A stretch of 64,000 nt of DNA from Zantedeschia hybrid cultivar (GCA_030544215.1 JARZZO010000003.1:32678379-32742378), one strand, 5' to 3'. Shown: positions 12,881-25,300, counted from the stretch's first letter. A program made the numbers and translations. Notes: generated by a model from the letters alone, not told the origin.

Positions 12881-12965
12881 AAGGTTAACACGCACAGACT
12901 ATGCGCGGTTTGCATAGTAACACTCCACTCTTCGTCTTTCTCTCTCTTTCTCTATGTGTGTCTAT

Positions 12966-13260
12966 GGGTGCGTTTGTTAAAAATATTGGTGGCAGATTTT
13001 TGGGATAGCTTGGGAATAGAGCTTTTTAGAATCAGAATAAAGGGTGGGCAAAACAAATGTGATTATGTCTTATCCACTGATTTTTAGGTGGTGGCACAAT
13101 CTTCTATATACTTTTTGTTGATGTGGCAACATTAAAAAGAGGAGGAAGATGGTATGAATCGATTTCCCTAGTATATAAAAAAATAGATACTGGGGAAATC
13201 GGCTTGCTTCCTATGTCACACACTAGCCAAGGCCATCCAAAATTGATAACAAACGCGCCC
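12966..13260. mobile_element. Tourist-like (PIF/Harbinger-type) MITE
   Basis: The terminal inverted repeats are GGGTGCGTTTGTTA (12966) and TAACAAACGCGCCC (ending 13260), with TAT on both sides as a possible 3-bp target duplication. The GGG..CGTTTGTT ends are typical of Tourist-type MITEs. The element is 295 bp with no coding capacity. Confidence 0.7.
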
Positions 13261-13299
13261 TATATCTATGGATAGAAGAATGTTATGGTGCACATTGTT

Positions 13300-13690
13300 T
13301 TAACCTCCATTCTCATTAAAAGATATTCATCACAAATTTTTAAATATTTAGTTACCCCTCTAGGATCGTTTCCAACCCGTGAAACGTTTTTTTTATAATT
13401 TGATCATATATAATCTTGAAATTCAATCGTAGTCGTTCATCGACACCTACAAATCCGATTTCCAAAAAATCATCAAAAAATAGTGAAAAAATAAGAAATG
13501 TGTCAGATTACCTTATGGTTATATCAATCTCTTAGAATTTTAGTATTCATCACCAATTTGCTCACACCTCTTGAACACCCATACCAAATTAGATACAATT
13601 GTCCAAGGGATGGAAATAACCCTAGGAGATAATTAAATATTTAAAAATTATCATAAGTTTTTAATTTTATTTTAAACATGTGGATGAGGT
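13300..13690. repeat. Second copy of the 12540-12880 foldback family
   Basis: The imperfect inverted arms (AATTTTTAAATATTTAGTTA left; TAATTAAATATTTAAAAATT right) and the interior wording (for example 'TCGTTTCCAACCCGTG' compared with 'TTGTTTCTATCCCGTG') match the neighbouring copy. It is followed at 13700-14010 by AT-rich sequence in which I see no gene. Confidence 0.45.
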
Positions 13691-14018
13691 CAAAACATAA
13701 TTTGCGTTTTATCTGCATAGATGTGATAACTACACCATAGAAGTATGCAGATAAAACATACACTATGTTTTCCTCAGGAATTCAATATATGATGCAATTT
13801 TCGCATATGTGTGGATAAAAGTGCACACTTTGTTTTCCTCAAGAGTTCTTTGGTGCATTATTTTCATCTGTGCGGATAAAGTGCACATTATGTTTCAGTC
13901 TCATCCATGTAGATTGACATCTCACTAAGTACATTTTGTATCACACTATAATGTCTCAACGTATTTTTTATTTGTACAAATTGGTCAATATTAACTTACA
14001 TTTTTGTAAATTTTGTTT

Positions 14019-15601
14019 TGTTTCTAATGGATATATGTGTCCTCAAAGTCAATCATAAGACATCTATTTCAATCTAGCTAATTAATAAATGACATTTATT
14101 TCATTATGTAGATTGTCGTATTTATAATTAAGCATAATGAAATTCTTGAATGTGTGCAATAGTCATCGGATTATGATGAGATCATAATAATGAGACTGAT
14201 GATTTATAAACATATATTCTTAATTGTTCTTAGTCGTAAGATGTTTGAAAATGACATCAAACATCTGGTAAGACTAGTACATGTTATTCTAGCTCATATG
14301 ATGAGGGTGACTAATCTCGTTAGTCACTTGTGTAGAGACACTATGGAGAACCTGTAGGTACTCATTGGGGACTAAGTTCATTGAACTGATCTGACTTGAA
14401 TCGCCAAATGGTAATTTACCTGACTGTTAACCAGCTTGATTCATCGTCATAGTGGCGTGGTTTGGTCCTTGGACTTGAGACACCAAAGACATCTTGTCGG
14501 TGGACTTCTGGGCTTTGACTTTGGCTTACGAATCCCTATCTACGGGATCTCTAATAGTCAAGGATCGGATCCAGCGGAAGACCTTCGAAGGTGATTATGT
14601 GTTCAATAGAGGATCATTCGCTATCAGATAACTGGAGAGAGAATGCTCTAGAATAAATCGGCAGGAGTCTCTGGGCAGAGCGGACATAATATCAGAAAAT
14701 GTGTTTTCTGATATTGTACAGCGGAGTCTGATTCAAGTGAGTTGACCATCTAGGGTTTGACAGTTGACCATACCCTAGATCGACTCAAGAGTATTGTACG
14801 AATGAAAGATTATAGCTATGCGACAACTATGGACGGACAAGTTCCATGAGTGGGTTGCTGAACCCCATTACCTTCCGGGATCATGTAGTGTTGCTTGGCA
14901 CCCAACTTGATCGGAAGTCCGACCGAATTTACATGAGATGTTAATTCAGTTAAGTAATTAATTAAACATTAGATATTAACTAATTACTATAAGTCGATAA
15001 ATAGTTATTGGACTTAAATGGCTGAAAATTGGACTAGTTAATGGGCCTAGAGGGTCACACGTAAATTGATTCTCAGTCGGTGGTACTTAAGTGGGAATTA
15101 TATTAGCTCGAAGACTTTTGTGAAAAGTCACGTCGCGCGTTGAGAAACCCTAGACCAAGCTCCATGGTCTCCCATTGCTGGCCGCCCCCCTCTCTCTCCT
15201 CCTCCTCTGGGCGCCCCTCTCAGGGTGCCGGGTGTCTTCCCGTCTCCGCCGCGCGTAAATCTCGAGAGTCGGGAATTCCCGTTCGCGTGTTCCGAACACT
15301 GTTGCGGTGAAGATTCCTCAGCGAGTGAGCTGATCTGGACGAGAGAGCGAGGAGGAACTACTGCGGAGGATCGCGTAGATACTGCTGGAGGCTGGACACT
15401 TGTACGGCTAGCGGCATCGCCTCGACGGAACCAACATGGTTGCGGATTCGAATCCGCACACGGTAATTCGATCGCTCCCAATTTTTTTTTTTTTTTTTTT
15501 CGGTTTTACCACTTTTCGTTCCGAAATGGATTTGTGGGTATCAGGCAGGAATTTTATTTTTGTTTCTACTGCGTTCTTCATATCCCGCTCGGATTCCAAC
15601 A
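14019..15601 (+). mobile_element. LTR-like retroelement unit, copy 1
   Basis: This ~1.6-kb non-coding unit is matched, in reverse complement, by 51301-55217 once the nested insertion there is removed. Shared blocks include the phrase around CGGATTATGATGAGATCATA (14178), the ACTATGGAGAACCTGTAGGT region and CCTTCCGGGATCATG. It starts with TG (TGTTTCTAATGG) and appears to end at ..TTCCAACA near 15601, like an LTR. Only one terminal copy is present, so a solo LTR is the likely state. Open frames at 15.1-15.7 kb fall in its GC-rich 3' part and are not supported as genes. Exact ends are uncertain. Confidence 0.6.
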
Positions 15602-15612
15602 ATTTCTTATTC

Positions 15613-15880
15613 ATGTCATACCATCCTGACGCGTTTAAGACCTTCAAGGAGGTGTCAAACTTCCTTGACGCGATTAAGCATTCTATTTTCATTAGAAATC
15701 CAACTTAAATTCTTGCCAAAATTTGAAATGTGTTTATTCACATTAGGGTGACTTGACACGAATTAAGTTTCCTATTTAAAAGTTTTCATTTATTTTAGAT
15801 TTTTCCTTCCTTATCTAAGGTGGTTATTCACGTCAGGGGGGTCTGACGCAATTTTGGATCGCGTCAGCTCGATATGACGT
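15613..15880. repeat. Five GCGTC-N10-GACGC dyads (stand-alone cluster)
   Basis: Half-sites pair at 15613-15617/15628-15632, 15652-15656/15667-15671, 15740-15744/15755-15759, 15830-15834/15845-15849 and 15861-15865/15876-15880. Every spacer is exactly 10 nt. The third unit has both halves altered by C-to-T or G-to-A changes but keeps the spacing. The last two units together make nested perfect inverted repeats (15827-15835 with 15875-15883, and 15843-15849 with 15861-15867). The cluster starts 12 bp beyond the LTR-like unit and may be part of another, unrecognised LTR. Confidence 0.75.
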
Positions 15881-15889
15881 GAATTTGAT

Positions 15890-16379
15890 TCCGTAGCCAT
15901 TGAGAATTAAACTCCTTCCAAACATGGATTTCTCTATTAATTCGGACTCTACGCACATAACTCTTCTTTCTATAGATGAGCATAATCTTTGGGAAGAATT
16001 TGAGGGTGACTTTCCGTCTTATTATTGCTTAGAGCTTAAGTTTGAGAATTATTAGAGAATTGAGTAAAGTGAGTGAGTTACATGTAACTCATCTACTTCT
16101 AACTTTATCTTTGAGCAATCCATAGGCATCTAATTTAAGTAATTATAAAAGTCAAACTTTCTCTAACAATCTTATTTCTCTCTTAGTATTCTAGAAAGTC
16201 TCAACTTATAGCTTTTGGTTGAAAAATCAAAAAATAAATAAAACACTCTGTAAATGGCTGATAAGGACTAATTTCCTTTCCTCAAAATAACTAGGTGGAA
16301 ACCTAAAATTACTTCTAATTAAAAACTGTCCTAAACAAAGCCTAAAGAGGTTCATTGATGAGGAAGTGTAATTTGCTAC
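15890..16379. other. Gene-free AT-rich stretch
   Basis: No coding sequence, RNA gene or clear repeat border is seen here. An inverted phrase GAGTTACATGTAACTC occurs at about 16075-16090. Confidence 0.5.
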
Positions 16380-16770
16380 ACTGAAAAAGATGTGATGCGT
16401 TCCTACCAATTTTACAAAACTTTATATATCGAAAGATGCTTTAGGGAGAGTCTGAAGTTGTCGTATATCATAAAAGATCAACTAAGAACAATATCTCATG
16501 GATGGGTTCCCTGGATCCTTCCACCATTCCGAAAGCCACCATTGCATGCATCAAATCAAATATGAAAAGCTTACTCAAAGATCTAATTAGAATATTATGC
16601 AATGTGACAACGTTTCTAGAATTAATGATGCAAATGCAAAAGCAACGAGCTTTGCTTCTGCAAAGGGCATGATGCAAAGTCTAAATGTTTAGCATAGTAT
16701 CTATGATAATCTATGGATTATTTGGAGCAAAAGACTAGATCTAATGGCTTTTGTTGGGAATAAATCCATC
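16380..16770. repeat. Dispersed repeat, copy 1 (paired with 25680-26000)
   Basis: Shared phrases in the same order include GATG/ACG-TGCGTTCCT, GTATATCATAAAAGATCAAC, ACAATATCTCATGGATG, CCTGGAT..TTCCACCATT and AGTATCT.T.ATAA. The copies are diverged and non-coding, and I cannot assign them to a transposon type. Confidence 0.55.
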
Positions 16771-17585
16771 TCCATCTCTTTTTAGTCCTTGACGTGAAGC
16801 ATGGGGAAGGACACAGGCTGAGGGATTTCTTTGTAAAATTGCTAGGAAGTGGTTAATGATAAGAATCTATCCTATGCATCCACGTCAACTGGATAAGAAA
16901 AATCGAGAACATTTTCCGTCTGCCTAGTATTTTCCATGTCAAAATATAAAAGTTTTTGGAATGACCAAATCCCATGCGAAGAGAAAGAAAATGAGAAGTT
17001 TCTTACTTTTTGTGATTTTAACCGAAGGGAACGGTTGCGTTTGCTTCTAGAAGAAAAAAAAAAAGAATGTAAGATTTTGAAGAAAAAAAAAAATCTAGGT
17101 GTGATTTCTTGCCTCTCTTTCGGCGCTAGCAAGTTCCAGTACTGTGAAGACTGATGATTAAAATGGATTTCAACCTTGTTTTCACCAAATAAGATTTTGA
17201 ATACCTGACAGTTACATGAAAAAACCCTCTCTTTTTGTCACATTTGCCTAATATCTGATTTATATAAAATCATCCAAACTCTCAGCAGTGTCAACTTGGG
17301 CCCTTGGTGATGAATACATTTATAATAGTTTTAAGGCATTTTTCATTCATGGATTAACGGAGCTAAACATAAATTGGACATCTATCGCATCCTATGTTTT
17401 ATCAAACACTTTTGATCTTGGTAGATGGATGGACATAAAAGAAATTCTTAACGAGCTCTTTCCAAATAATTGAATAGCTAAAAGTGGTCGGAAATTAGAA
17501 GGCCGTACTTCTGGCACCATGATTTTAATTGCACATTTCACGAGGGTGTTAGCCTGGATTTTGAAGATGGGGCCCCAACTTAACG
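16770..17585. other. Gene-free stretch
   Basis: This is AT-rich sequence with poly-A and poly-T runs (17050-17095). Short open frames show no recognisable protein. I see no RNA gene. Confidence 0.5.
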
Positions 17586-17594
17586 TTAGTAGTA

Positions 17595-17906
17595 GAGTAA
17601 TGCCCTCCGTACTCTAATGGGGAGCATCGCATCAAGTAAATTTTTATTTTTCTTAGGTCCTCTCCGATGTGTCTTACTTGTCCGTATAGTAATGCTTGAT
17701 CAGACGATTCAAAAAAGTTTGAAAATTCAAAAATTATTACTAGGTTCAACCCATTAAAGATGTTTTTTTAATTTGATTTTTAATTTTTTTAGATTATCCA
17801 ATCAGATATTACACTTCACGGACAAATAGGACACATCGGGAGTAACCTAAAAACAATATTTTTTTAACTTGGTGCAATGTCCGGAGTGTTGCTGCAAGCA
17901 TTACTC
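17595..17906. mobile_element. Mutator-like MITE with perfect 9-bp target duplication
   Basis: The terminal inverted repeats are GAGTAATGC (17595) and GCATTACTC (ending 17906), and TTAGTAGTA is duplicated exactly at 17586-17594 and 17907-17915. The arms remain imperfectly complementary inward (for example the CCGATGTGTC.TA.TTGTCCGT phrase near 17665 and its complement near 17830). The element is 312 bp and non-coding. Confidence 0.85.
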
Positions 17907-18544
17907 TTAGTAGTAATCTTATTTATTTTAGTGAAACTATGGCTTATATAAAAGTTTTAATTAGTTACATGCTATAATAAGAGATCAATCATAATAATGA
18001 TAAAGAGCAAAATACTTTATAAAGCGGATGATATACTAAGTTTAAAGAATCATTTTTTAATGTTGTGTTTGTCGTAGCAAATTATCATACTTCGAAATAG
18101 AAGATGACGCATTTCTAAGCGAACTTTTCCCTTAAGGGATGAATCAATTTGGGCTGTTCTAATCATATTTTTACCTCTAAGAAATGAGCTGCTATCATGA
18201 AAAAAAAAGAAAAAGAAAAGAAGAGAAAGGCATGATTTTAATTTAACGGTTAATATTAAAAAATAGTATCAAATCTACAGAGATCTTAAACTAAATTCCT
18301 AGTTAGAGATCACATAAAAATCAACATTTGAATAACATGGCTGCCACTGATTCTAAAGTAGAAATCAATAATTTCTTTTTTTTCTCTTACTCCTAGATTT
18401 TTTTAGTTAATAAAATTGTTAATACATCAACTGTGAGATAATTGTCAATATGAGATTATGAAAACTAGTTTTTAACGATTAGGTTGCTACGTATCCAGTC
18501 TAATTAGAGCTCATCCCGTCACAAACGGTGATCGTTTAATAGTC

Positions 18545-18920
18545 GAGTAATACTTGCTGTATTGATAGTGCGATTTACATTGTCACTCAGTGAAGTGGGT
18601 AAATTAAAAAAGATTATTTTTTGAATTTTTTTTAAGTGGGTTCCGAGATGTCCTACATATTTATACAGGTTGATCTCTTATTAGATGACCGAAAAGAATA
18701 TGAAAAATAAAAAATCGAACTCCAATGAACAGTAAAAAATACTCTTAATAAGTCGGGCCTAATAACGATTTTAGATTTTTCAAATTTTTTTGAGTTGTCT
18801 GATCGGAGATCGGCCTGTACAGACATGTAGGACTCCTCAGAGCCTACCTAAAAAAATTTCAAAAAATAATTTTTTATTTACTCACTACATTGAGGGGCGG
18901 TGGTGCAGCAAGTATTATTC
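18545..18920. mobile_element. Mutator-like MITE, same family, perfect 9-bp target duplication
   Basis: The ends GAGTAATACTTGCTG (18545) and CAGCAAGTATTATTC (ending 18920) are inverted with one mismatch. TTAATAGTC occurs on both sides (18536-18544 and 18921-18929). Long imperfect inner arms include TTTTTTGAATTTTTTTTAAG and its complement. The element is 376 bp and non-coding. Confidence 0.85.
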
Positions 18921-18929
18921 TTAATAGTC

Positions 18930-19700
18930 AAAGATATAACATATTTCCCGTCGATTTGTTCCAGCGACATCAAAACATGAAAAATGATTATTTATAAGAA
19001 AATTAACACAATGGAGACCAAAAATGGTATGAAATTAAATGGCAATGACACGACTCTAATTTAAAAAAAAAACACACATAACAAGACCAAAAGGCATGCA
19101 TTTTTTAAAGTAGACAGACAAATCTACACAGGGGTAATTCCCCGTGTGATCCTCTTAGTGCTGGTGTAATCGGAGAATAAGGGAGAGGAGGATCGCTTAT
19201 TTTGCCTTGTCTTTTTCTATTCTGATTTGATTACGTAGATTTCTTAACTTGGTTGAGAACAACTTATTCTAGAATAAGAAGGATGCCTAGACTAAACATT
19301 AACAACTTTTTATTATATTTTAATTTTTATTTACTTTATCTAATTAGAATGGCTTGTTCTAGATAGAATTAGAATAGAGTTACTAAAAGCAAAACGAGCT
19401 CTGTTCTAGTATAACCAATCCAAAATTGTTTAAATCAGAAGAAGCAGTCCAGTTTTCACAATTCTACAAGCTGTCAAAGTGGTGATGCAGGAAGATTGTT
19501 ATATAATATATAGGGTATGATCAATGCTCCAGCAGGCTTTTTTTTTTTGGTAGGAAAATAACATCCCCATATATAACACAAGGGCCCAACCGTTTGGGGT
19601 AACATGCATCTTATTTCAAGTGCTAAGAGTTAAATAAAGGTGAGTAAGCTTTTAAGTCGTTGATAATAAAAGTAAGAAAAGAAAGAAAGCAGCTATTTAT
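18930..19700. other. Gene-free stretch between MITEs
   Basis: The sequence is AT-rich, with a (T)n run near 19540. No coding sequence or clear repeat is recognised. Confidence 0.45.
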
Positions 19701-19707
19701 GAGAAGA

Positions 19708-20178
19708 GTAATACTCGCATCGTCCCTAGCTGAAGTGGAATGAGTCCCGCTATCCTCTTGTGCCATCGGAAAGCCCATATAGTCTTTGTCCCCTTATAAA
19801 GTACGTTTTAACGTCAACCGCACGTCAGCGCATATGAGGAGGACATAGTTAATTTTTTTTTTTAAAAAAATTACCTATCAGAGTAATTTTCGAAAGCATC
19901 CTGAGACACGCGAGCGCATCATGCACTCGAGAGCTTTAGGACGCGCTTGAGTGTTCTAGGATGCTCTCGAGCATCTTATGATGGTCCCAAAAATTAGTGT
20001 GACGCATAATTTTTTATTATTTTTAATCCGACCCTCTTGTGTGCGCTGATGTGCGACTGACGTCTAAACACATTTAATAAGGGGACAGGGGCCATGGGGC
20101 TTTCTAGATGACAAAAGAGGATAGGGAGGCTCATTCCAACTCACCTTTGTTGCTCCTTGATATAGTGCAACTAGTATT
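19708..20178. mobile_element. Foldback MITE related to the GAGTAATAC family
   Basis: The left end (AGTAATACTCGCA, then GGAATGAGTCCCGCTATCCT and GTCCCCTTATAAAGTACG) and the complement of the right end (AATACTAGTTGCA, GGAATGAGCCTCCCTATCCT, GTCCCCTTATTAAATG) form arms of about 140 bp. The centre carries repeated CTCGAGAGC-like words. No clear target duplication was found. Confidence 0.6.
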
Positions 20179-20221
20179 TCTGTTTTGATAAAAATCGATT
20201 CTATTTCCGTGAGGATTGTGG

Positions 20222-20940
20222 AATCGAGGGATGTGCTTGATATGACAGGAAAGAGGCATGCCATCAAGCCTCCAACATGACTCCACTTTTTTTCTTTTTT
20301 CTTTTTTTTGTTTGTTGACAGGTGTCTCAGTGGTCAAGTATGTATACATATTTATAAGGGACCATGATTCGATGCCAGACATTACTTGAATTTTCCTCTT
20401 TAATAGTACAATATTAATTTCAAGTCAAATAGATTTGCAGAGAAATAATCCTATGGACAAGGAAATATAAATCCCACGACAAATACATATCGAATAACTT
20501 GGAGAGTTTAGGCTTCCAACCAAATTTAAACTCAGAGATCCCCCGAAGAGAGGTCATGTGGTGAAGCCAACTGACCTACTCGGTTTGTAGGACCCAAGGA
20601 TGTGCTCGATGTGGTAGGAAAGAGGCATGACATCGAGCCTCCAACATGACTCCACTTTTTTTTTTTGATAGGTGTCTCAGTGTTCAAATATGTATACATA
20701 TTTATAAGGGGCCAGGGTTCGATTCCAGGCATTGCCTGAATTTTTCTCTTTAATAGTAGAATATTAATTTTGAGTCAAACAGATTTTCAGAAAAGCAATT
20801 CTATAGACAAGGAAATATAAATCCCACGACAAATACATATCGAATAATTTGGAGAGTATAGGCTTCCAACCAAATTTAAACTCGAGGCCTCGTGAAGGGA
20901 GGTTATTTGGTGAGGTCAACTGACCTACTCGGTTCGTGGC
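20222..20940 (+). repeat. Two tandem ~360-bp SINE-like units
   Basis: Two head-to-tail copies (about 20222-20590 and 20591-20940) share nearly all phrases, including GGAAAGAGGCATG, TCCAACATGACTCCAC and TATACATATTTATAAGGG. Each has a tRNA-like start: a box-A-like TGTCTCAGTGGTCAAG (20325-20340 in copy 1) and a box-B-like GGTTCGATTCC (perfect in copy 2 near 20717, degenerate in copy 1). This suggests a tRNA-derived SINE duplicated in tandem. The poly-T run before each tRNA-like part differs in length. Confidence 0.5.
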
Positions 20941-21672
20941 TCTACCTTTCATTTTACTCCATAGCAATTCATATCATATTAGGATTTACTCCACTGCTAT
21001 GTAATCTATATCAATCAACGATGTATTCCATGGGCAACCCTACTACTACATGCAGACATGAATGCGTTTTGTGATAAGTCTATGATGCACCTGAGCCTAG
21101 ATAGATATTGTGTTTCTCTTGTTTCTTCTTTTCTATCTAATTGATGATCCTAACTTCTACTAACGTAGATGTGACATTTCAAAGTGCGATTCATGTCAAT
21201 TGTTGGAAACATTGTTTCAGGATACAATAGTTTTTTTTATACATTTTTCCTTTTAAATATTACATCACTTAAAGCTATGTATTTGTAAGAGGAATACTAT
21301 TCAATTTCTCATCCATTTCTCTTTCTCCTCTATTGTAATCTAATCAACATAAAAATTTCAATTGTATGGATTTAAAATGAAAATTTTCCTATTCTTACAT
21401 TTCCTTCACCTATACAAGTCCTTCCTTGGGAACTTCACATGTTAAGTTCATTATATGATTCATTATACATGAACTTTACATAGGATCTATCCATGGAGAC
21501 AACCTCACATATCTTTCTAATATAAGTTTCATGACTTCATTATGTAAGAACTTCGCAAATGTTAAGTTTTTAATGTTCGAGTTCATGATCCTCACAATTG
21601 CACCTATGTTAAGGTCCTGAATGTAAGACCATTATCATTAAAACACACAATAAATACATACAAGTTTTCGAT
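20941..21672. other. Gene-free stretch
   Basis: The sequence is AT-rich with no recognisable coding sequence or RNA gene. Confidence 0.45.
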
Positions 21673-22979
21673 TGTAGACACCCGATTTTAGACACTCTTG
21701 TAATCTTGTACAAACATCCTCATATGATTCGCACTTACCTTCCCCATACGCCATCATTAAGCCTAAATTCATATCCTACTGAATCACCCTTCCTTGGACC
21801 CAGACTAGTCTCTGGACAGCAACATCAACCGCCATCTATATCTCTGGATGGCTATTCAGCCTGTTGCCTGCCCCTCTGGACGGTAGACTCCATTGCCGCC
21901 CCTTAACGCAAACGATGCTTTTGGCTGCCGCACAAAGGATTTAATCACAAGTCAAAACTCAATGGGTTTATTGTTGTCCCTACCTATGAACGGCAGACTT
22001 GGCCGTCGTCTGTTAACGTGGACGGCAATTGAAGCTGCCATCCACTACGTCCAATCCAGTCAACCACGGTCCCCCACGTTTTTGGCTTACCACGGCCACC
22101 ATCCTCCACAATCCCGACACCCACTCACTCCATGCGGCTAGTCCGACTACGAACACTATCCCTTGACCATTTCTTATTGGTCCAAACTCAAAAATGGGGT
22201 TTTATACCTTAAAAATATCAATATTTCACTCTCTCTATAAAACCCCCATGAGTGGCACCATAAAGCGGGTTGAAAGCTTGGAGTCTCTGGAGTGCCTTGA
22301 GCTCGGAGTATACTCTTACAGCACGTCCACAACGCCAAAGAGGAGCAAAACCTTGCTCTCTAACATCTCTCTTTCCATTTTTCTTTTCATCTAGCATGAA
22401 TTTTCCATAGATTCACCCTCATGCATAGCATACGTTCCGCTTAGTTCTTGCATTTCTACATGCTCACACGCACTCACAACACTCACTATCATGCATATGG
22501 GCTTCCTTAGTTCTCAATTATGAGAGGTTTTCACAAAAAAGAAAAAAAAAGAGCGGTGAGTGACCATAACACTTGATCACTTTTCCTCCCAACCACCCAG
22601 CCGGTGTGTTCACCCACTATTTTTCTTCACTCCACAACTTGCATGAATAATTACTACATTTCACAACGTTAATTGGGTTATTTTTATGTCTTTCTCACTA
22701 TTAAGGAACCGGAGCTCAGAGCTCTTCATCCTGGCCAGTCGGAGGTGGAGGAGAGAAGAACTCACACTCATTCGGCTCACATTCACCAGATCATTTCATC
22801 CTAGCGGAGTACGGTAGGTAAATTTACACATGGCGATCACACTCCATTTCCCTCTCCCCCGTTTGTCTAGTGTTGCAGAGTATGAGTCTCGTTTCAGACG
22901 ATTCGATGGGGCGGCGCCATCAAGGCGGAGCGTATTCTGGAGTTCCATGAAGAAGGGAGGGGCCACTCTGATGTCTACA
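21673..22979 (+). mobile_element. Solo LTR (TGTAGACACC type), 1,307 bp
   Basis: It begins TGTAGACACCCGATTTTAG and ends CTCTGATGTCTACA, giving TG..CA with inverted TGTAGACA/TGTCTACA ends. Ends of this kind are common in Ty3/gypsy LTRs of plants. A plausible promoter TATAAAA stands at 22236-22242, followed by a transcribed-looking GC-richer part. No primer-binding site or gag follows, so it appears to be a solo LTR. The 5-bp flanks do not match, so the target duplication is eroded or an edge was rearranged. Confidence 0.7.
22236..22242 (+). promoter_or_regulatory. Putative LTR TATA box
   Basis: TATAAAA follows a CT-rich tract (CACTCTCTC) and precedes ACCCCCATGAG, as is usual for the U3/R junction of plant LTRs. 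The assignment is by position and sequence only. Confidence 0.45.
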
Positions 22980-25300
22980 CCCATGTATTACATAATATAA
23001 TTAGTCAGCTAACTACATGAATAAGGTTGCAAAGTCAACATATTGAAGTATTATAAGAAAAAACCTAAGGAACAAATTGTATAGTTAAGCATTGAGACTA
23101 GTTCACTTGTATTGTTAAACCTGTCAAATAGGTCCACTATAGGGACAGGTCAATTGTATGGCCAATGGGGTTAAACAAGTCTTATCTTATAGTCAAAATT
23201 TGTAAGCACGTTAGTTTTATGATCAAGCAGAACATACAAGTTTGTTTCATGGTCATATAAATCAAGAAGATTAGATGTTTCTCAAACGGGTCAACTGTGG
23301 GTCAGTCACATTGACAAACAGCTTGAATAGGTCAAATGTGTAGCTGAATAGCCAAACAAGTCAAATAGGCCAATTGTATGTCATTTGTAGTCCCAAAATG
23401 GTCACTTGTGTACGTATAAAATAGTCATTTGAATGTTCGAAGAGGTCGAGTAGGTTGATTGGGAAGTCAAATGACATTGATGACAATTACTTATACTAAT
23501 TATGAAACTTATTTTACCAAATCAAGGATATAGAAGCCTAGTTAGCTTAATCTTGGAATAAGAAAGATTATATAGTGATCAGCAATTCGACTTGCTCGTC
23601 CTACCCATTATTCAAAGTTTATAACAAAGTGCGTTTGTCTTATGCTGTTCTACGCCACTTTATCCTGTTGGATTAATCTAAGGGTTATCAGAGAGAGTGG
23701 ACATATACTTACTGTGACGTAACAATCTACTCCATTGAACTAAAGTTATCCTATTCCACAATCGCCTGCAGTGGCAGATGTAGAAATTTTATCCAGTAAA
23801 GTCACTCACACATTAGGTCATAAGTATGGTTGGATCAGTAGGTCTTGGATTAAGTCATATAAGATCTTAATTGGACCAGTGGAATCTTAGACTGGATCAA
23901 TGAGGTCCTGAGTTAGACTGTTTTGAGTTAGGTCAATAAATTTGACAAAATGTAGTGAGGTCTCAGACCTACTGGATGAATGCTGAATCTGCCACTGATC
24001 ACATGGGCCTCTAAGTCCTTACTGAACATGGCATGATTCCATATGCATCAAGAAGTAGACAAGCACCTACTGCAGCACCACAACACAGTGCACAGAGAAT
24101 ATAGGTCGGCTTAACTTTGGGGGCAATGCACCTGCCTGGTTCTTGTTCCCACGCTCACCCCTTTTAATTGGTCAAGTTGAGTTCTAAGACATATCAAATC
24201 CTATTTAAAGTAGTTATGTGTTGGAAACTTGAGAATTTAATTTGATTCAAAATACAAACGGATCAGTAAAAAGGAGTTAGAGCAGGAGGCATATGGGATT
24301 GGGTTCAGACCATCTCTTGTTTTAAGTTTGGCGGAGAATAGTTCGACACTGCCACATTTGTTTGCAAAGGAATGCTGGTAAACCATTCTTAGAAAGGTAT
24401 GAGATACCACATTTAATTAGGTGCTATCTATTCATTTTATTAATATGCCATCCTTTCAATTTTCTCATTATCTAAATTATGAATTTGAATAGTGGGAGAA
24501 TGAGAGAGAAAAGAGTGCAGACGGCCTCTACAAATGCTACATCTTCTGTTTGGGGATCAAGACATTATAAAAAACAATAAATACAATGATTGTCATTAAA
24601 ATCACATTCTGATGCAAACATTAGCAATTAGGTTCTTAAACTAATTCACATTTTATCTTCAGATTATCAAATATATTACCTTAAGTTGGATACTCAAATG
24701 AATGCTTCGTCTAATTCTCCCAATAACCATCTATATTGCCATATATAACAAAATCAATGCTGCCACATATTTCGGAAATGAATATACACAGAAAGTTTGG
24801 ACCAAATGAAGAGCAAAAACATTCATTTATGATGAAATTTTCTTTTTCCGACGATGAAGAATTTTTGCTGTCGGCCCATAGTCTAGATCATATTGAATCT
24901 TCCATATATAAGGGAGGTCATAGATTCAAATTCTACTTTTAACAACTATGCGTGAGGAAGAATCTGTCCCAAAAGTTCACGAGGGCTTATGTCCAAGTTC
25001 TTCCTGCAGATGGCTTTTTGAGTTCAGATTGATCGTCCAAGAAGACCAAACGATTGTAGAGTGTGGAAAATCTCCTGCTTAGGAGGAGAGATTAATTCAC
25101 AATGCTGATTTAGTATGCTCTCTGTTAGGGTTACCTCATAAATATTTAATTAAAAAAAGATGAGAAAGGACTCTCCGGCCAATAAAACTAACGGCTAAGC
25201 AAGCTCAAGGAATTGAGAAAGATGCCGACTTGAGAAAGCTTCAAAGATGATTTTATCATGAAAGGTGAAGGACACATAAGAATGAAGAATGCATTATGGA
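22980..25300. other. Gene-free stretch with GTCAA/GGTC-rich degenerate repeats
   Basis: About 23080-23480 and 23790-23960 are rich in short direct words (AATAGGTC, AAACAAGTCAAATAGG, TTGGATCAGTAGGTC), probably an eroded minisatellite. A box-B-like phrase near 24920 resembles the SINE-like unit at 20222-20940. I see no supported gene. Confidence 0.45.

Noticed and set aside
15128..15692. Frames of 90-134 codons near the end of the LTR-like copy 1
   Set aside because: The same area is non-coding in copy 2, and the frames are not conserved there.
20325..20400. A functional tRNA gene
   Set aside because: Only box-A- and box-B-like words are present; no cloverleaf with a proper anticodon arm can be drawn, so a SINE head is more likely.
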